Positions 31,633 to 44,904 are shown, counted from the stretch's first letter. The stretch: DNA of 64,000 nt from Sanghuangporus weigelae (GCA_033182465.1 CP137323.1:1798001-1862000), one strand, 5' to 3'. Notes: a model not told the origin generated them from the letters alone. Numbers and translations are program-made.

Positions 31633-32396
31633 TAATAGTATAAATCGAGTCACTGGCAAACAAGGAGGCTACGACACGAGACCGTGAGAACATCCTCGCA
31701 TATTTACCGGACGGACATGTTCATGCCACGTGGTTCCGTGCCACTCTATCCCAGACTTTCCCAGACCACTTAGAAAGAAAGAGAACTCTGTGGCAAGTAG
31801 TATTCCTGTTTCTTTCTATGGCTATGATGCTTCAGTAAAAGGTTTGACTCCGGTGCAATTCTTGTGTCGTCGGAATCTCGGGCTCCCTAGATCTCGTCCG
31901 TTAAACTCAGATGTTTTCTGAAGGCCACCGAGCGTCTGCGTAAGGCCGGACGGACAGCAAGTTTAGCTGGACTTATATTGACCAGCTCATCTTGAAGCAC
32001 AAAAATGGCTGGCAAAGTCTTTGTCCTACATGGCCAGGGTCGTACCGTGCTGTACCTCTGTTGGCAGCGGGTTGGTCGGATGCGACGTGCTGGGCAGATG
32101 AAGCCAAGCCTCGATATTAGAAGTTCACTGACTTCGAGGTGGTCTCTTGTTGTGGTTGTCTATTTCTCATCGAAAATCAAGGATCGCGCGATTTTCCAGC
32201 ATGTGCACTGAAGCTTGATGTGCATGTGTGTGACATTGCGCGTACAAAGGGACTGCACGGATGAAGACCAGATGCAGAATTGCCCGTAGAGAGGAGAACA
32301 TACTTCACCTGGCTGTCTACGCCAGCCTGAGCCAAATTTCTTATATTTCTGCTGCATTCTAAGGCTATTGGGTTGCTGACGATTTTATCTCTATAG
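31633..32396. other. Stretch without a supported gene
   Basis: Short frames only (for example an ATG frame at 32005-32211). The end resembles the 3' part of an intron (GCTGAC about 20 nt before CTATAG at 32391-32396), which would make the following sequence an internal exon of a gene whose 5' part I could not find. Confidence 0.35.
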
Positions 32397-32910
32397 ATGC
32401 CATTTTTCGACGGTGCCTTTTCACGGTTTGGAACTTTGTTATCCCTTCCAGAATATGTAACTCAGGTATTCCTTCCTTTTTCCAATCGATCTATCCTCCA
32501 GGGATGGTGCCCCGTCACAGCATATATCTCTACGACAGCCAGTACGTCTTGCAATAGTTGCAGCCAGCGCAATAGCCGCGGTGGTATTCCTGTCCTACAG
32601 TCGTAACGAACCGGCGCGTATTCCTTTGCCGAGTTTAGACCAGATCCTCGAAGCAATCCCCGAGATGGATGACGCAAATTCATCGAGCACCTATGGCGCA
32701 TCGGCAGAGCGTCCAGACCGTATAGGTTCTGCATGCTACCCGTGGACGTGGTATCCTGATCAGAAAGCCATCGAGTGTTTGATGGAAGTGTTGGAGGAAA
32801 TGTTGTCTGCACTTTATTTCGGGCTGTATGAACTGCTATTCCACAACGGTTACAATTCACCTTCTCCGCATTCTTTGAGTGATGATAGTTGGATTTTGCC
32901 ACCTGAGTAG
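32397..32910 (+). CDS. Possible small single-pass membrane protein, 5' end unresolved
   Basis: Two exons fit one frame: 32397-32456 and 32502-32910, joined over a 45-nt GT-AG intron. The second exon has a hydrophobic helix (RLAIVAASAIAAVVFLSY) followed by a soluble part with amphipathic helices (LPSLDQILEAIPEMDD; AIECLMEVLEEMLSALYFGL). No ATG is in this frame in the first exon (an ATG would form across the junction: AT|G), so an upstream exon is probably missing from my model. No family recognised. The opposite frame (32462-32929 -) looks like a shadow. Confidence 0.3.
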
Positions 32911-33061
32911 AGCTTCTAGAGTATGTCATACCCTTCTTTATATCGAGGATTCCTTTTATTCTCTATGTATCATTGGATTACAGGAATGTATCTGTATCAA
33001 TTCCACATGTATGTCTAGTGTACAACTTTTGTCCATGTAGCTATAGTTCGTGTAACATCGC

Positions 33062-34470
33062 CTAATGTGAACCCATTATCAGTCCCTTCTTGTGTTGGAT
33101 GTAGTAAAAATACAGAGCGATGATGATCTGTTCAATCCTGCAAATACGGAAAGTCAGAACGAACGTCTCATCATCATGTCCGACTAGAAGCATTCTGTTC
33201 ATGATGATGATTCGAACGAAGGAACGTTGAAAAAAAAAAAGATCGAATGAGCGAACGAACCTTTGCTTGACTATCATAGTTAACCCTTGGCTTATGAAGC
33301 CCTTGAACAGCTGTGCTTCGAGACCTTGGTAAAATCCCGGAAGACCGTCCCGCTGATATGCGGAGCGCCATACAGAGAACATCGACATCGACGTCGATTT
33401 GCGGGTGTGTGAACCGGCTTCTTTTGGTTCTGAACTTGAAGTGGACAGCCTGTAACCGCGTTTGGGCGAGAAGGAGCGGGTAGAGGAACGTTACGGCTGT
33501 TTCTCATGATAGTCAGCCAGGAAACATAAGCGAATGAAAGATGAAACTCGAGCTTTAAGGTAACAGGTTATATATAGCCCATCTATGACGTTGGAAATCG
33601 CCGCTCCAACGAAAGCCTGATGGGGCGAAGGCTGCTCACGGTCCTTCCCTCGGAGAAATACTTTGCGATATGCTTGGTATAGGAAGAGTGTCAAGGATGG
33701 GTTGAGACAGAGGAGCGTCGTGATTTCAAATCCTATACGATAAGACCAATGAGTACGCTGAAGAATTCTTTCCTGGACTCGAAAAAAATGAATGACCTCG
33801 CCAGAACCCTCGTAAACCACCTTCGGCATATATGTGCTTGACTACATTGACGATAGATCTGGATGAATGTCCGTATTCATCCCCTCCCTTTTCGAGGTCA
33901 CCTCCTTCTGATTCTGAGTCCAGTCGCTGTTGTTGCTCACTTTGCAAACGAACTGTGACGAGACTGAGAGGAATGGAGACGGCACGACTTGCTGTGCCAG
34001 CTAGGAAACCTATAGCTATCTCTTCTAGGGCTACTAGAGTTGTTGATCCTGATTGCTTTGTAGGAAACACGATCTCGCTTGAATACTCGGTTTCGAAGGA
34101 AAGAATAGGCATAGAAGTAGAAGATACTATCAATGACGGGATCAGTCTTTTGGAGTTGGGTTAATATCTGAAGTTTAACCGAGCGAACCTTGAGATGAGA
34201 GTAGCTACTGTGTCTGTTTCCAGGCCATCATAGAGACCCACGAAGCCTCTTTTCTTGATGATTTTCTGCAGAGTGGTGAATATACCTGCCAAAGCTGTAT
34301 TTTCTCGTACGGTGAGAATTTATATCAGATGATGTACCTTGTCTTTCACGCGAATGAGAAGTCTGAAGGCGTGTGCAAACTAGATCAAGCGGGTATGCAG
34401 ATGCATTTGCAGCTGCGCCTCCGAGCGCACCAGAGAAAGCCTGGATGAGCGGTGGCAGAGTACTTGTCAT
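33062..34470 (-). CDS. Mitochondrial-carrier-family transporter of the peroxisomal ANT1/PMP47 type, with an apparent frameshift
   Basis: Start MTSTLPPL at 34470. First repeat: FSGALGGAAANASAYPLDLVCTRLQ with the PxD..R signature, then GFVGLYDGLETDTVATLIS and a Tyr/Phe-rich helix (SSIFYFYAYSFLR). Second repeat: IGFLAGTASRAVSIPLSLVTVRLQ, then GGLRGFWRG and FEITTLLCLNPSLTLF. Third repeat: VTFLYPLLLAQTRLQ, then VWRSAYQRDGLPGFYQGLEAQ and GLTMIVKQR. The C-terminal exon follows a 123-nt intron (33138-33260) and stops at 33062. The DT-VATLIS and LNPSL features fit the peroxisomal ATP/CoA-type group better than inner-membrane carriers. Introns can be placed so that every join closes except one: after TRLQ at 33450, one extra G must be skipped to reach the loop and the last helix. 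That is either an indel in this copy, a sequence error, or a splice I missed. The start is 333 bp from the divergent PKA gene. Confidence 0.75.
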
Positions 34471-34803
34471 GTCAGAGGGAGGAAGGAAACACGTGTGCAG
34501 AGAGTTGCCTGAAAAGGGAAGATCGACGATCTGATGGGAAGAGTACAAAGCCTACTCGATTCAACACAAAATATAAACAACAACAGCACTCCTCGTCCTC
34601 GTCGCCGACTTCTTTTTTTCTTCATCTGCATCCACTACCTGCTCGCAGTGCTGGCTCAAGCTTGGCTGCCCGAGGGCCGTTAAGAGCGATCGCGACTTTT
34701 GGAATCCATCAGCCTGTTCATCTTGCATCTGCACTGCTCTCGTCGTGGCCTGGTTTGAACCACATCAAATTTGGCCCGAGCTTAACAACAACAACCGTCG
34801 ACC
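34471..34803. promoter_or_regulatory. Shared divergent promoter between the carrier and PKA genes
   Basis: 333 bp separate the two start codons. Longer open frames cross it on both strands (ATG at 34548 on the minus strand), but the carrier family starts at the second ATG. It includes CA/TC-rich runs and no clear TATA box. Confidence 0.45.
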
Positions 34804-36369
34804 ATGTCAGACTCTCAACCAGTCGTTCACTCCGCCTTTCCTGCACGTCGTTCTCAGCCCATCCACCCGCCTCCCCGACTCTCCATCACCCACCGCGGCG
34901 GAGGCATTCCATCTTCTCCGGTGACATCGGGTGAATCTTCGTCCGGCGTCACCCGCCTCTCATCTTCTCCCAGCCAGCCTCGCAGCCGTTACGGGTCCAT
35001 ATCTACCCTCGCGACATCCTCCAACGCCGCTACTCTCGATACCAGCAGCGCAGAGTGGTATGAGGACGACAAGATGATGCACCATGATCATGCTCATCAA
35101 CAGCAGGATGAGAATGACGTCGTCGGCATGGGCATGAGCGTCGGCATGAATATGATGAGCGTTGAGAATGATATGACTGAGGAGGTCAGGCTCCCTGTGA
35201 GCACTCGTCCCAAAGGGAGGTATAGTCTTAATGACTTCTCGTTAATGCGGACCGTTGGCACTGGTAGCTTTGGACGCGTCCATCTTGGTCCGTATCGTCA
35301 CTTTTATACTTCCAGTTCCTCCCTATTGATTCCCTTCCTCCCGAACTCCATAGTACGAAGTAAACACAACCTTCGATTTTACGCGATCAAAGTCCTCAAC
35401 AAGGATAAAGTCGTGAGAACGAAGCAGGTCCAACATACAAACAACGAGCGCGCCTTGCTCGAAGTGACCATGCACCCATTCATCGTTAACCTATGGGGTA
35501 CTTTCCAGGACTCACGAAATCTGTATATGGTGATGGATTTCGTCCCAGGAGGGGAACTGTTCACGCTCTTGCGTAGGTCAAACGTACGTCTATCAATCAC
35601 CAGGTCATCACTGTTTGATACTCACGTCAAAATACCCCTCCTATTTTAATCATCTTTCGCACATTCATTTTATATGATACAGCGTTTCCCAGACCCTGTA
35701 GCAAAATTCTACGCTGCAGAAGTCGCGCTAGCGCTCAACCACCTCCACACAATGAACATCATCTACCGAGATCTTAAACCAGAAAACGTACTCCTCAGCC
35801 ACGACGGGCACATCAAAATCGCCGACTTTGGCTTCGCCAAGCTCTGCCCGAACATGACGTGGACGCTCTGCGGGACGCCGGACTACCTCGCCCCGGAGAT
35901 CGTGCAGCAGCAGCGATATAATAAGAGTGTCGACTGGTATGCGCTGGGGGTTTTGATATTCGAGATGCTGAGCGGGCTACCGCCGTATCACCAGCCTGTA
36001 CCGAACCCGGTGCTGTTGTATGAGCGGATAGCGGCTGGCCCGGGACATATTCACTGGCCGGCGTTCCACCCGGACGCGAAGGACCTCATTGTCAAACTCA
36101 TGGAACCCGATCCGTCCAGACGGTACGGGAACTTGCAGCATGGAGCCGGGGATGTCTTCGCCCACGCGTGGTTTAGGGAGGTGGATTGGGCGAAGCTGAG
36201 AGCGAGGGAGATCGGAGCGCCGTATATTCCGAGGATCGAGGGAGATGGCGATGCGAGTGCGTTTGAACATTATCCGGAGGGAGATGAGGTTGCGATGTAT
36301 GGTAGGGAGGGTGAAGACCCTTGGGGGAAGTTGTTCCCGGATTTTGAGTATATGCCGCTCGTGCCATAG
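34804..36369 (+). CDS. cAMP-dependent protein kinase catalytic subunit (AGC kinase)
   Basis: Three exons: 34804-35287, 35354-35583, 35683-36369 (1,401 nt, 466 aa); introns of 66 and 99 nt. The first 145 residues are a Ser/Pro/His/Met-rich extension absent from animal PKA. Then comes the kinase: [11 protein letters not shown] (glycine loop), FYAIKVLNK (catalytic Lys), [11 protein letters not shown] (catalytic loop), DFGFAK, the activation loop [14 protein letters not shown] with the Thr phosphorylated by PDK1-type kinases, and [14 protein letters not shown]. The C-terminal tail keeps FxxF (FPDF) near the end but continues for EYMPLVP. In fungi PKA controls growth, morphology, nutrient response and stress; the regulatory subunit is not in the window. 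Confidence 0.93.
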
Positions 36370-37324
36370 AGCGTCCATGTGGATTGGAGACTCGCGAGTT
36401 GCTTTCACTCAGATGCAAAAACGACCTGGTTCAAGGAGTGTTGTTTTCCTCTCTTGGCTATCTTCCCTCCTCGTCCCCCGTCCTTCGGATTCTCGAACTA
36501 GTCGCTCATCCCATCATCTCTTTCTTCCGCATTACTTCCGCACAAAACCGACCGTCGATCGGCCCCCCCACCTCCTCCGCAATCCACAATCCGCCAAGCA
36601 ATCTGACTTCGTCTATCCATTCTCATCCACTTATCTATTCACTAGCTATCTCCTTTTTTATCCACTAACGACTTTTCACGGTTCTTTTCTTTCTAACTCT
36701 TTTATTTCTCTCCTGTTTCTGACACAATTAATTCTTGTCATCCTCCGCTTTGTGCTCGGTGTTCTATCAGGTCTCCTTGCGGATCGTTTCTGCGATTTGT
36801 GTACTGTTTTGTGCGTGTTCTGCGTATCGGTGTTGTGATCTCTTGTTGTCCGTTCTGCTTTGCACATGTGTATATACATACGTACAATAGAATAGATCCT
36901 CTGTGGACGTTCCCCCGGTTCGCGTGTGGATTATCAGAAAGTCAGTATTGTACTTCCAGTTGACTATAATGACTGTTTGCCAAAGAAGCCTGAATATCAA
37001 TGTAGGATCCCATTCATCACTTACTATGTATTCTAACTAGCGAAAGACGAAAGGAAAATCAATAGGGGAATAAGGAAGATTAGTACTAAAATGAAACAAG
37101 ACAGGAGGGAAAGGCCACCGCAAAAAAACGAAAAAGGGAATGTCAAAATTCAACACGATGAAGACACAACAGCAATAAACGTGCGCTACATATAGACCAG
37201 GTATTTGCAAAGGACAGTGAGTTTGTGTGTGCGTCAGCAATGATGGATGTAATCGAACGAGGAAATAAACAAAGAAGTATCCTTCACTAACACGAGTAAA
37301 AGGTGAGAATTGTAAGAAAGAGAG
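36370..37324. other. Convergent 3' interval between PKA and SWR1
   Basis: About 955 bp of pyrimidine-rich DNA on the PKA side and AT-rich DNA on the SWR1 side; it would hold both 3' untranslated regions. No gene supported. Confidence 0.5.
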
Positions 37325-40300
37325 CTAAGGAAGCCTCCATTCCTTAAAGTACTCAAGATCAGATCGGACGAACTTGATCATATAATCAACGGTCGTCCCT
37401 CCTTCCTCTTCTTCCGCCCCCTCTTCTTGCGCAGCATCGTCTCCAGCCTCGACGTCCTCGTCACCAGGCGTCATAGCGGCTGTAGTCTCGCCAGCAAAGG
37501 AGACACTCGGCGTCTGTGGTTGACTCACAACCACACCTTCATCTCCGTCCGCGTCGACGTCAAACTCGGCCTTATCTTCACCCAATAGCTCTGCCTCCTC
37601 CCTAGCGGCGACCTTTGCAGCCTCGGCGTCTTCGAAGTCCTCGAACTCCACCAGAGCTTTTTGCAGCGCGCTTGCCTTCACCATACCAGCGGAAGAACCT
37701 CCGGCGGCTCCAGAACCATCTGAGTCGCCTAATCCTGATGAGCGGAAGAAATTCTTCCAGTCGAAGTCTCCCTTCTGGATGACAATATCGTCTAAAGATC
37801 GTTTCTGGTTGGCTTTGCGGAGCATGGCTTCTTCAACGGTGTATTGCGAGATGAACCGGTAGATGTGCACGTCTCTGATTTGTCCGATGCGGTGAGCTCT
37901 GCGTTTGCGGGAAGTCAGAAATCAACTCTAATAGCGGTAAGATGCCATCATACCTATCCTCGCACTGCTTGTCCATTTGCGGATTGAAATCACTATCGTA
38001 GAAGATGACCGTGTCCGCACCAGTCAAACTGAAAGGAAAATACGTGTTAGTCGCGTAAAGTTATGTCAGACTCTCTACATTGCTCACTTTATACCGATTC
38101 CACCAGATCGAGACGAAGCAATGAACGCAAATATCCTCGGATCAGCATTAAACCGCTCCGTGATATACTGCCTGTCTTCAATCTTCGTTGCGCCATCCAG
38201 TCTGAGGTAAAGGTACCCATGGAAATTCAAGAACACTTCAAGGATATCCAGAATGCGAGTCATCTGCGTGAAGATCAACACTCGATGTCCTCCACTCTTC
38301 CGCTCGCGAAGTAAACGGTCCAGTTCTTGAAGCTTACCACAGTCATATTGCAAAAGCGAAACATCCGGGAACGCTATTTGCAGCTTGACCGCAGGTTTGT
38401 GCAGCATGGTGTCGAAATCTACTGGTAGAGCTTCTATCACGTCCGGTGGAACTTCGCGCAAAGCGATTTCCGGCATGTCACGAGCCACAGCTGTCGGAGT
38501 CGCAAACGCGAACTTCTCAACTAAATCTTCCATCTCCCCTGCACGTTGAAGGTGCGACTTGACTAGATGATTTGCAGACCTGCATTCTGACATGAGCTCT
38601 GCCTCGCAAGCTGTCGTGAGTGGGTTATACATCCGCTTCACCATATTGATGGTCTCGAGTCCATATAAGATATGCCGTTTGCATCGCAGTCGATTCAGAT
38701 AGACCATTTGTTGATATCGCAAGTACGTTGCCATACGACGCTGATAGGCATTGTACTTTCGGTAACCTTCGATAGTACGTAGGTCTCGCGCTGGTGGTTC
38801 ACCAGGCGAAGCCGCAATCAGCTCGGCAGCGAGCACTTCCTCTAATGACCGTGCAGATTGAGCAGCTATACGAGAAGTGTTACAGAGGTGCGTGAACTGC
38901 AGGCCAACCGCATCTAAATTGACATGCGAAGATCGATCTTCCTCGGCAAGGAATGTACGCCGAATAAGTAACTCCTTGATCTCAAAGTCCGCAATCGCAG
39001 ACTTCTCCATCGCAAAGGATGTAACGATAGGTCGAACTTCGAAAAGATTTGGATGATTGCAGACTTTCCGCAATTGCATGAGGATATTGGCAATCTTCTG
39101 GTAGACACCTGATTGAAGGTCCTCACGAGTCCGTCTCCGAGACATGAATTCGTCGTAAAGAAACCGTTGGCGCTTCGACAGCCTACAAAGAACAAGATGT
39201 TCATATTTCTTAGGTAATTCCTTCTCCACGTCCTTCTTCAGGCGACGCAGCAAGAACGGACGGAGCATTTCGTGGAGCTTCATAACTTGTTCTTGGACTG
39301 CCTGGTCTTGCAGATTACCGACTTCGATGGCCTTCTCCAAAGGGACTAAGAAATTTCAGGTTAGATTATCATGTTCTATGATGCAAAAACCGCAGAAACA
39401 CGTACTCCCGAACCATTCGGTGAACTCCTTTTGATTCGCGAAGTTCGCGCCCGACATCAAGAATCGCAGCAAAGCCCACAATTCCGTCAAATTGTTCTGA
39501 AGCGGAGTCCCGGTCAGGAGCAAACGACGCTGCGAGCGGAACATGAGCAAGATATTCCATCTCTGAGATCTAAAGTTCTTGATCATGTGTGCTTCATCAA
39601 GGACCATGTAATACCACGCCTTGCGTTTGAAGATGTGTTGATCTCGGCTAGCTAAGGTATACGATGTAATGCAGACATTGAAGCCATACTTGTCGTTCCA
39701 GCCTCGTCGTAACTCCTTTCGCCGCTTTGTAGTCCCGTGGTAGCTGAGGACTTTGAACCCTGGAAGAAACTTCTTGAACTCCATCTCCCAATTGAGAAGG
39801 ACACTCGTCGGGACAATGATGAGATGCGGGCCCCAGATACCTCGATCGCATGCTAAGTGTGCTAATAGAGCGATTGTTTGTATCGTTTTACTGCATTTCT
39901 CCGTCAGTATCATTTCGAGCTCATGACCACAATATCACATACCCAAGTCCCATTTCATCAGCGAGAATACCGTTCGTCTCATTATTGTGCAAAGAGACGA
40001 GCCATTCCAGTCCGGACTGCTGATAAGGTCTCAAAGTTCCACGAAGTAAGAGAGGAGATAGGACTTTGGACCCCGGTTCCCATTTAACGCGAACGACAGC
40101 ATAGGACTGAAGCTCGGGAGGTGCCTCCCATTCCGACTCGGATTCTGATGCTTCAGCGACACCTTCGTCCGAAGACTCCTGATCTTCTACCTTGTCTTCC
40201 GTCGGCGTCTGTGCAGGCTGATCCACTTCTCTATCCGTAACGGGAGCTGGAGAAGGAACCGCATCGTCGACCACCATGCTGGCTTCGTTCTGGCCGTCAA

Positions 40301-42928
40301 CTTCAGCGAAAACAGACGCTACTTCTTTCGCCACTTCCCCTTCGGTTTTTGCTTCATTAAGTCCGTTTGTCAGGGGTTCGTTTGAATCACTATGGTTCAG
40401 GCGCACAGCATGCTCGTTTGGCAGCTTCGGCTCAGTAGTCCTAGTAGGTATGTCCATAGCGACATCGACAGGAGATGCTTCCTCTTTGAACTCGGGAACG
40501 GACTTCAATGGAGAAGGAGCCTTGGTCGGTATGAAAATCGACTCGACTTGACCTTCTATTATCGGCTCGCTATGTACGACGATTGGTTCTCCATGTTCAA
40601 ACCCATTGGCCAGTCCTAGGTGAGGCATTCCATCTGATTCTGGATGCATCCCTATGTCCGAAGGGAGGAGGTCCCTCATGAAAGAGGATGACTCAGGAGA
40701 GGCTTTTGAAGATGACAAGTCTGCTTCGGGAGATCGATCCTCATCGGCGAAACCATTGTCTTGAGGAGTGGATTCGCGTACCACTTCCATTTCTTCCCGT
40801 ATATCGAGTTCGTCAGCAGGCGTCCTTGATCCCTCCAGTTCACGCGAAAAGCGGGTGTCCTCGTCAACATCATCCACCTGACTACTATGTACCGAGAAAT
40901 CCCCTTGTTCGTCAATTTCCACCGAAAATTCTCTTTCTCCTTCGTCGGCGTCATTTAAAGGAATGACAAAGTCGACATGCTTTTCTCTCTCGTGCTCCAC
41001 GCTTGCGACGTCTTCTTCTTCTTCTTCATCCACGTCCGTGGCGGCCTCGTTACTCTCATTGTCCTCGCCTTCATTATCTTCCCCACTATCATCCAAATCA
41101 GTCGCCTCTTCCTCCTCGTCTTCATCATCGTCATCATCACTGTCAACATTCGACGACTCTGACCTGATCAGTTCGAGTTGCTGTCGTTCTAGGATCTGTC
41201 CACTTTGGTCTAAGATGGCGTCAAGATGCTGTCTCCCGCGACGTGCCTCTTCCGCCTCGAAAGCCAAACGTTGCTGCTCACGAACATGGAACACGGCTCT
41301 TTTCCATTCCGCCAAAACGAGCTTCAATATCGACTTCGAAAGAGCACGTAGTCGTCGCTCCTCTAACACCTGTTCGCGTTGCAGATCCTTCTTCAAAAGG
41401 TCCCAGTGTGCATGTAACTTGGAATGAACAACTGCAGCAAGAGCGCCGCCATGCCCGAAACGATGTCGGGAGAGCGACTGTCGAGTTGCGATCACTTCCG
41501 AGACGATCTCCGACCAGATATCGGCTGGCTGGTGTTTTGAAGAGGTGTCACTTCCAAAGAGCTTTTGACCAGGATATCGACCCTTTTGCTTCAGCTCATC
41601 CAGTCTGTCAAGTATCCGAGCGTCTCGCCGGGCTCTGCTTTCTAGTTCCGCAGAGGTATAGGATTTGCCATCAATTTCTATATACGAAGCCAAGAGTTTT
41701 GGTACAGAATATCCGAAGACGGCAGGATCTGGTCTTTGCCGGGGAGACGAATACGTCCGGGCCGGGGGACGCACGATCAGCTTTATTCGCCTAATAGTAG
41801 GGCGTGGTGCAGCGATTGAAGGAAGCGTTTTCCCGGGAAGACTCTTTCCGGAGGTCGTTGGTCGATCGGTAGGTGGCAAAGGAGATTTTGTAGAAGGCGG
41901 AGGTAATGTTATTCGAAGGTGGCGCTGCGTGCTGCCATCATCTGGCAAACGACGCTTTTTTGTAGGCCGCGTGAATTCAGAAGAACTTGCTCTTTCGTGT
42001 CTAAGAGATTTGCGGGATGACCTAGCAGTAAGTCGGGTTGAAGAGGAGTCGTCCGTAATGATTGACTGAGATCGCGATGTGCGAGAAGACTCTCCATATA
42101 AATCACCAGCAACCTTCGGCAATCCACGGCCTTTGGAGCTCTTGAGGCGTGAGGAGATAGAGTCCATTCCGGGGTCTGCGTCCGAGAAACCACCTGGTTC
42201 AGGACTCTCGTTCAAAACCTTCCGCTTTCCTCGTGCCTTGGCACTGGCATGAGTATAGTCAGCAATGCCGGCAATAGGACTCGCGTCTGTTTGTCTTTGT
42301 TTCCCCTTCGCTGTAGCAGAGGATTTATGAGCGAACCCGTTCGGTTTAGTGGCGCTGAATGATTGCTTAGAAGGAACAGGGGCAGAGACGGACTGCCCAG
42401 CAACTTGCGATAGCGCCGAGATGCGGTCCGTTTGAGCACGTCTAGTCGCACGCGAGGGCCCTGCGCCAGGCATATATCGCATCAGGTCATGTCTATTTTT
42501 GAACTAATACAGCTTCAATTAGTATCGCGCTTCGCAAAATAACCAAACATATACGAACTTGCAAAAACTCGTTTGTCTGGTCTTGCTTGGCAACCTAAGC
42601 GGTGGTCAGACATGCTAGCAGCTAGGAAAGAGCAGATGGGATACGAACATCAGGATCATAGAATAGCATCAGCCCGTAGTTTTCAAGCATGAACTGCTCG
42701 CGAATCTATAATAAACCAGCGGTTCGCAAATGATCAGGCACGACACTGAAAAGAGCGACGCACCAGAGTGTCATGCCTGCTAAAGATCTCTCCAAGCTCA
42801 TGTTGCCTCTCCTGAATCAGATCTTCACGCTCCAAGCGAACAGCAGAGGGTGTTGCGTGCGACGTGCTGGCATGGAGCTCCGGCTGCGTGTCAGCAAACG
42901 CAGTTGATTTCGCCCTATTCCGCACCAT
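37325..42928 (-). CDS. swr1: SWR1 chromatin-remodelling ATPase
   Basis: Eight exons on the minus strand: 42764-42928, 42649-42705, 42559-42594, 39943-42503, 39406-39890, 38088-39345, 37954-38028, 37325-37898 (5,211 nt, 1,736 aa); introns of 52-60 nt. Swr1 exchanges H2A for H2A.Z in nucleosomes. The N-terminus has the conserved HDTLIREQF..LENY..MLFYDPD segment (split by intron 1); then an HSA domain (about residues 410-510; [17 protein letters not shown]) that binds actin-related proteins; a very acidic stretch ([13 protein letters not shown], about 540-580); and the Snf2 ATPase from about residue 900: ADEMGLGKT (Walker A, split by an intron), LDEAHMIKN (DEAH box), [10 protein letters not shown], the long insertion typical of INO80/SWR1 enzymes (about 1090-1450), [23 protein letters not shown] and AHRIGQ. 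INO80 is less likely because the N-terminal and [21 protein letters not shown] segments are Swr1-type. Confidence 0.96.
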
Positions 42929-44904
42929 TACAGACGATTCAAACTAAGCTGGCATATGAGTCTGCGTCTGCTTGCGCAGTCCGAAGGAGTTACAAAGCGG
43001 TTCCAAAGACAGGAATTGGCTAGAGTGGTGGTGGTGGGTCGTGAAAGCCAAGCCTGAACGTCAAACCAGGTCCGACAAGCGATCTCGCCAAATTTCCGAC
43101 GGTTCTGCGCCGTTCTTGGATGACCAGAGACGCACGAAAGCGCAACGTTAAGTGTGAGGACAAGGGACGCCTCAACGATAGCAGGCCGTTGTGGTTGTTG
43201 GCAGAATGCATCTGGACTTTTTGGTGTGAGTTTGTAGGTTGCCAAAATCGGCGCACTACGCGCGTGCAAGTCACGGCTCATTCCACTGGCCTCCTCGTTC
43301 TTCCGCTACACTACACGACCTCAACATACCTGCCTCCTTTGCGTTTCGAGGAGATTTTTGAATCATTTAAAACATGCGTGGAGGAGAAGAAAATCGTGCT
43401 CCTGTATTCACTTCACCGCAATGATGGGCGACGAAGAGCTTACCGCCGAATTAGATATGATGTAAACGGTATGTGGTATACTATTCCGCCAGTGCTTCAA
43501 TTTCGACCGATAAGTCTGTCTAGCTTGTTCTGGAGAGACGTCGTTGCTATATGTTCGGCCTACGCACAATCGTCGTGCCGTGCTCGAGAAAGCGGTTCAG
43601 GCGTCTATGGCTTCATTCGGACTGCGATATTTCTCTATTTCTGAATGTTAAGCGCGTTCTGCACTGTCAGAGTGATACCGCGGACCACCCAGAAGTATTT
43701 GTGGTTCAAAAATTCGAAGAGTTGCAAGACCTCAGCGGAATCGGACAGGGCGGTCCTCTGTTTAGTATGTCGCTCGTACTCTGAGTCCGAGTCCGACCCG
43801 CCTACTTTCAATATTGTTGTGTCAACGATGTCTGAAGCCTTCTTGGAAGAGTGCGATTGGACCGGGTTCAGACTGCGCCTTGTATAGACGTCTGTGGACG
43901 TTATACTATCATTTGCGGGCCGCAGGAATTTTCTATGGGCTCTGCAATCGCAGTCAAGCATTGATTTGTGGAAGCTTTCGTATACTTCGTGCACTTGGCT
44001 ATCTATCGTTCCTAGTACGAAACAGGAGTCTTGCGGGGTCCATATCAAATGAATAGCTTGACTTTAAGCCGTCTGACCGTTGCGCGATTCGATATGTTGT
44101 CCGTTTGCAAAGGAGCGTTATTGTGATGAGTTCCTCCAATATCAATGCTCTTTTCTTTTTTTCATATTTACATGCCGTGGCATTGTTCACATTACTTATA
44201 TTTGTCCCTAGCCGTTCCTCCAATTCTCAAGAAACACACGAAGTGTTGTGTCGGATCTCCCTCGTAAAACGAACTATCTGCATTCCATGCCTCAAAAGCA
44301 TTCGGATGTTTCCTTGCTTTACGATCTGTATAATATACATCACTCTTGACCAGGTGTGTTGTAATAAACATGCTAGCATTTGATACTATTATCCTACACA
44401 TCTTTCTAATTTCATCTTATCCAACTTTGCGGAATCATTTATTCACTTTCTTTCAAGTCACCTGCTTAGCTCATTAATTCTAATCAAATCAGCCTGTCAT
44501 AACAACTCAATAGTGTGTGTTTCTATTGTTTGGAGTCATCTGAGTCATTATAACAACCTGAAACAGGAGGTAATAAATATACTTACTAATTAAAGCAAGA
44601 TATTCACATGAGCTTACTAAGTAAACTTTCTTAATAGAGAATAAATTTTACATGAATTTTGTGCTTGGCATTCTGGAACCTTCTATATCATATGACTATA
44701 TGTGGCTGTGCAAACAGTATATAAGGACCACCTGAGCAAACAGATTCACTCTTACTTTACTCATCTTCTCTCTTTGTGCACTTGACAACCTTAAACTAAG
44801 TATTATAATTTTTAACTCAAACAACATATCTGATGATAACTGGCTTAACAAAACAGTCTGTATAATGTTATACAAAGTTTATATTTATGCTAATTAATTT
44901 GCAG
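42929..44904. other. 2-kb interval with no supported gene
   Basis: The first 350 bp are the SWR1 promoter. Frames at 43120-43644 (+) and 43635-44048 (-) are open, but neither gives a domain or a closed splice model. From about 44,380 the DNA becomes clearly AT-rich. A TATATAAGG box at about 44718-44726 is followed by a pyrimidine-rich stretch and could be the promoter of the gene below. Confidence 0.4.

Noticed and set aside
32462-32929. 155-aa minus-strand frame
   Set aside because: Opposite a plus-strand frame with a clear hydrophobic helix and a fitting 45-nt intron; the minus frame reads as random.
43120-44048. 174-aa (+) and 137-aa (-) frames between SWR1 and the AT-rich block
   Set aside because: I tried several splice models for a small gene near 43,430-43,640, but phases did not close and no family was recognised.
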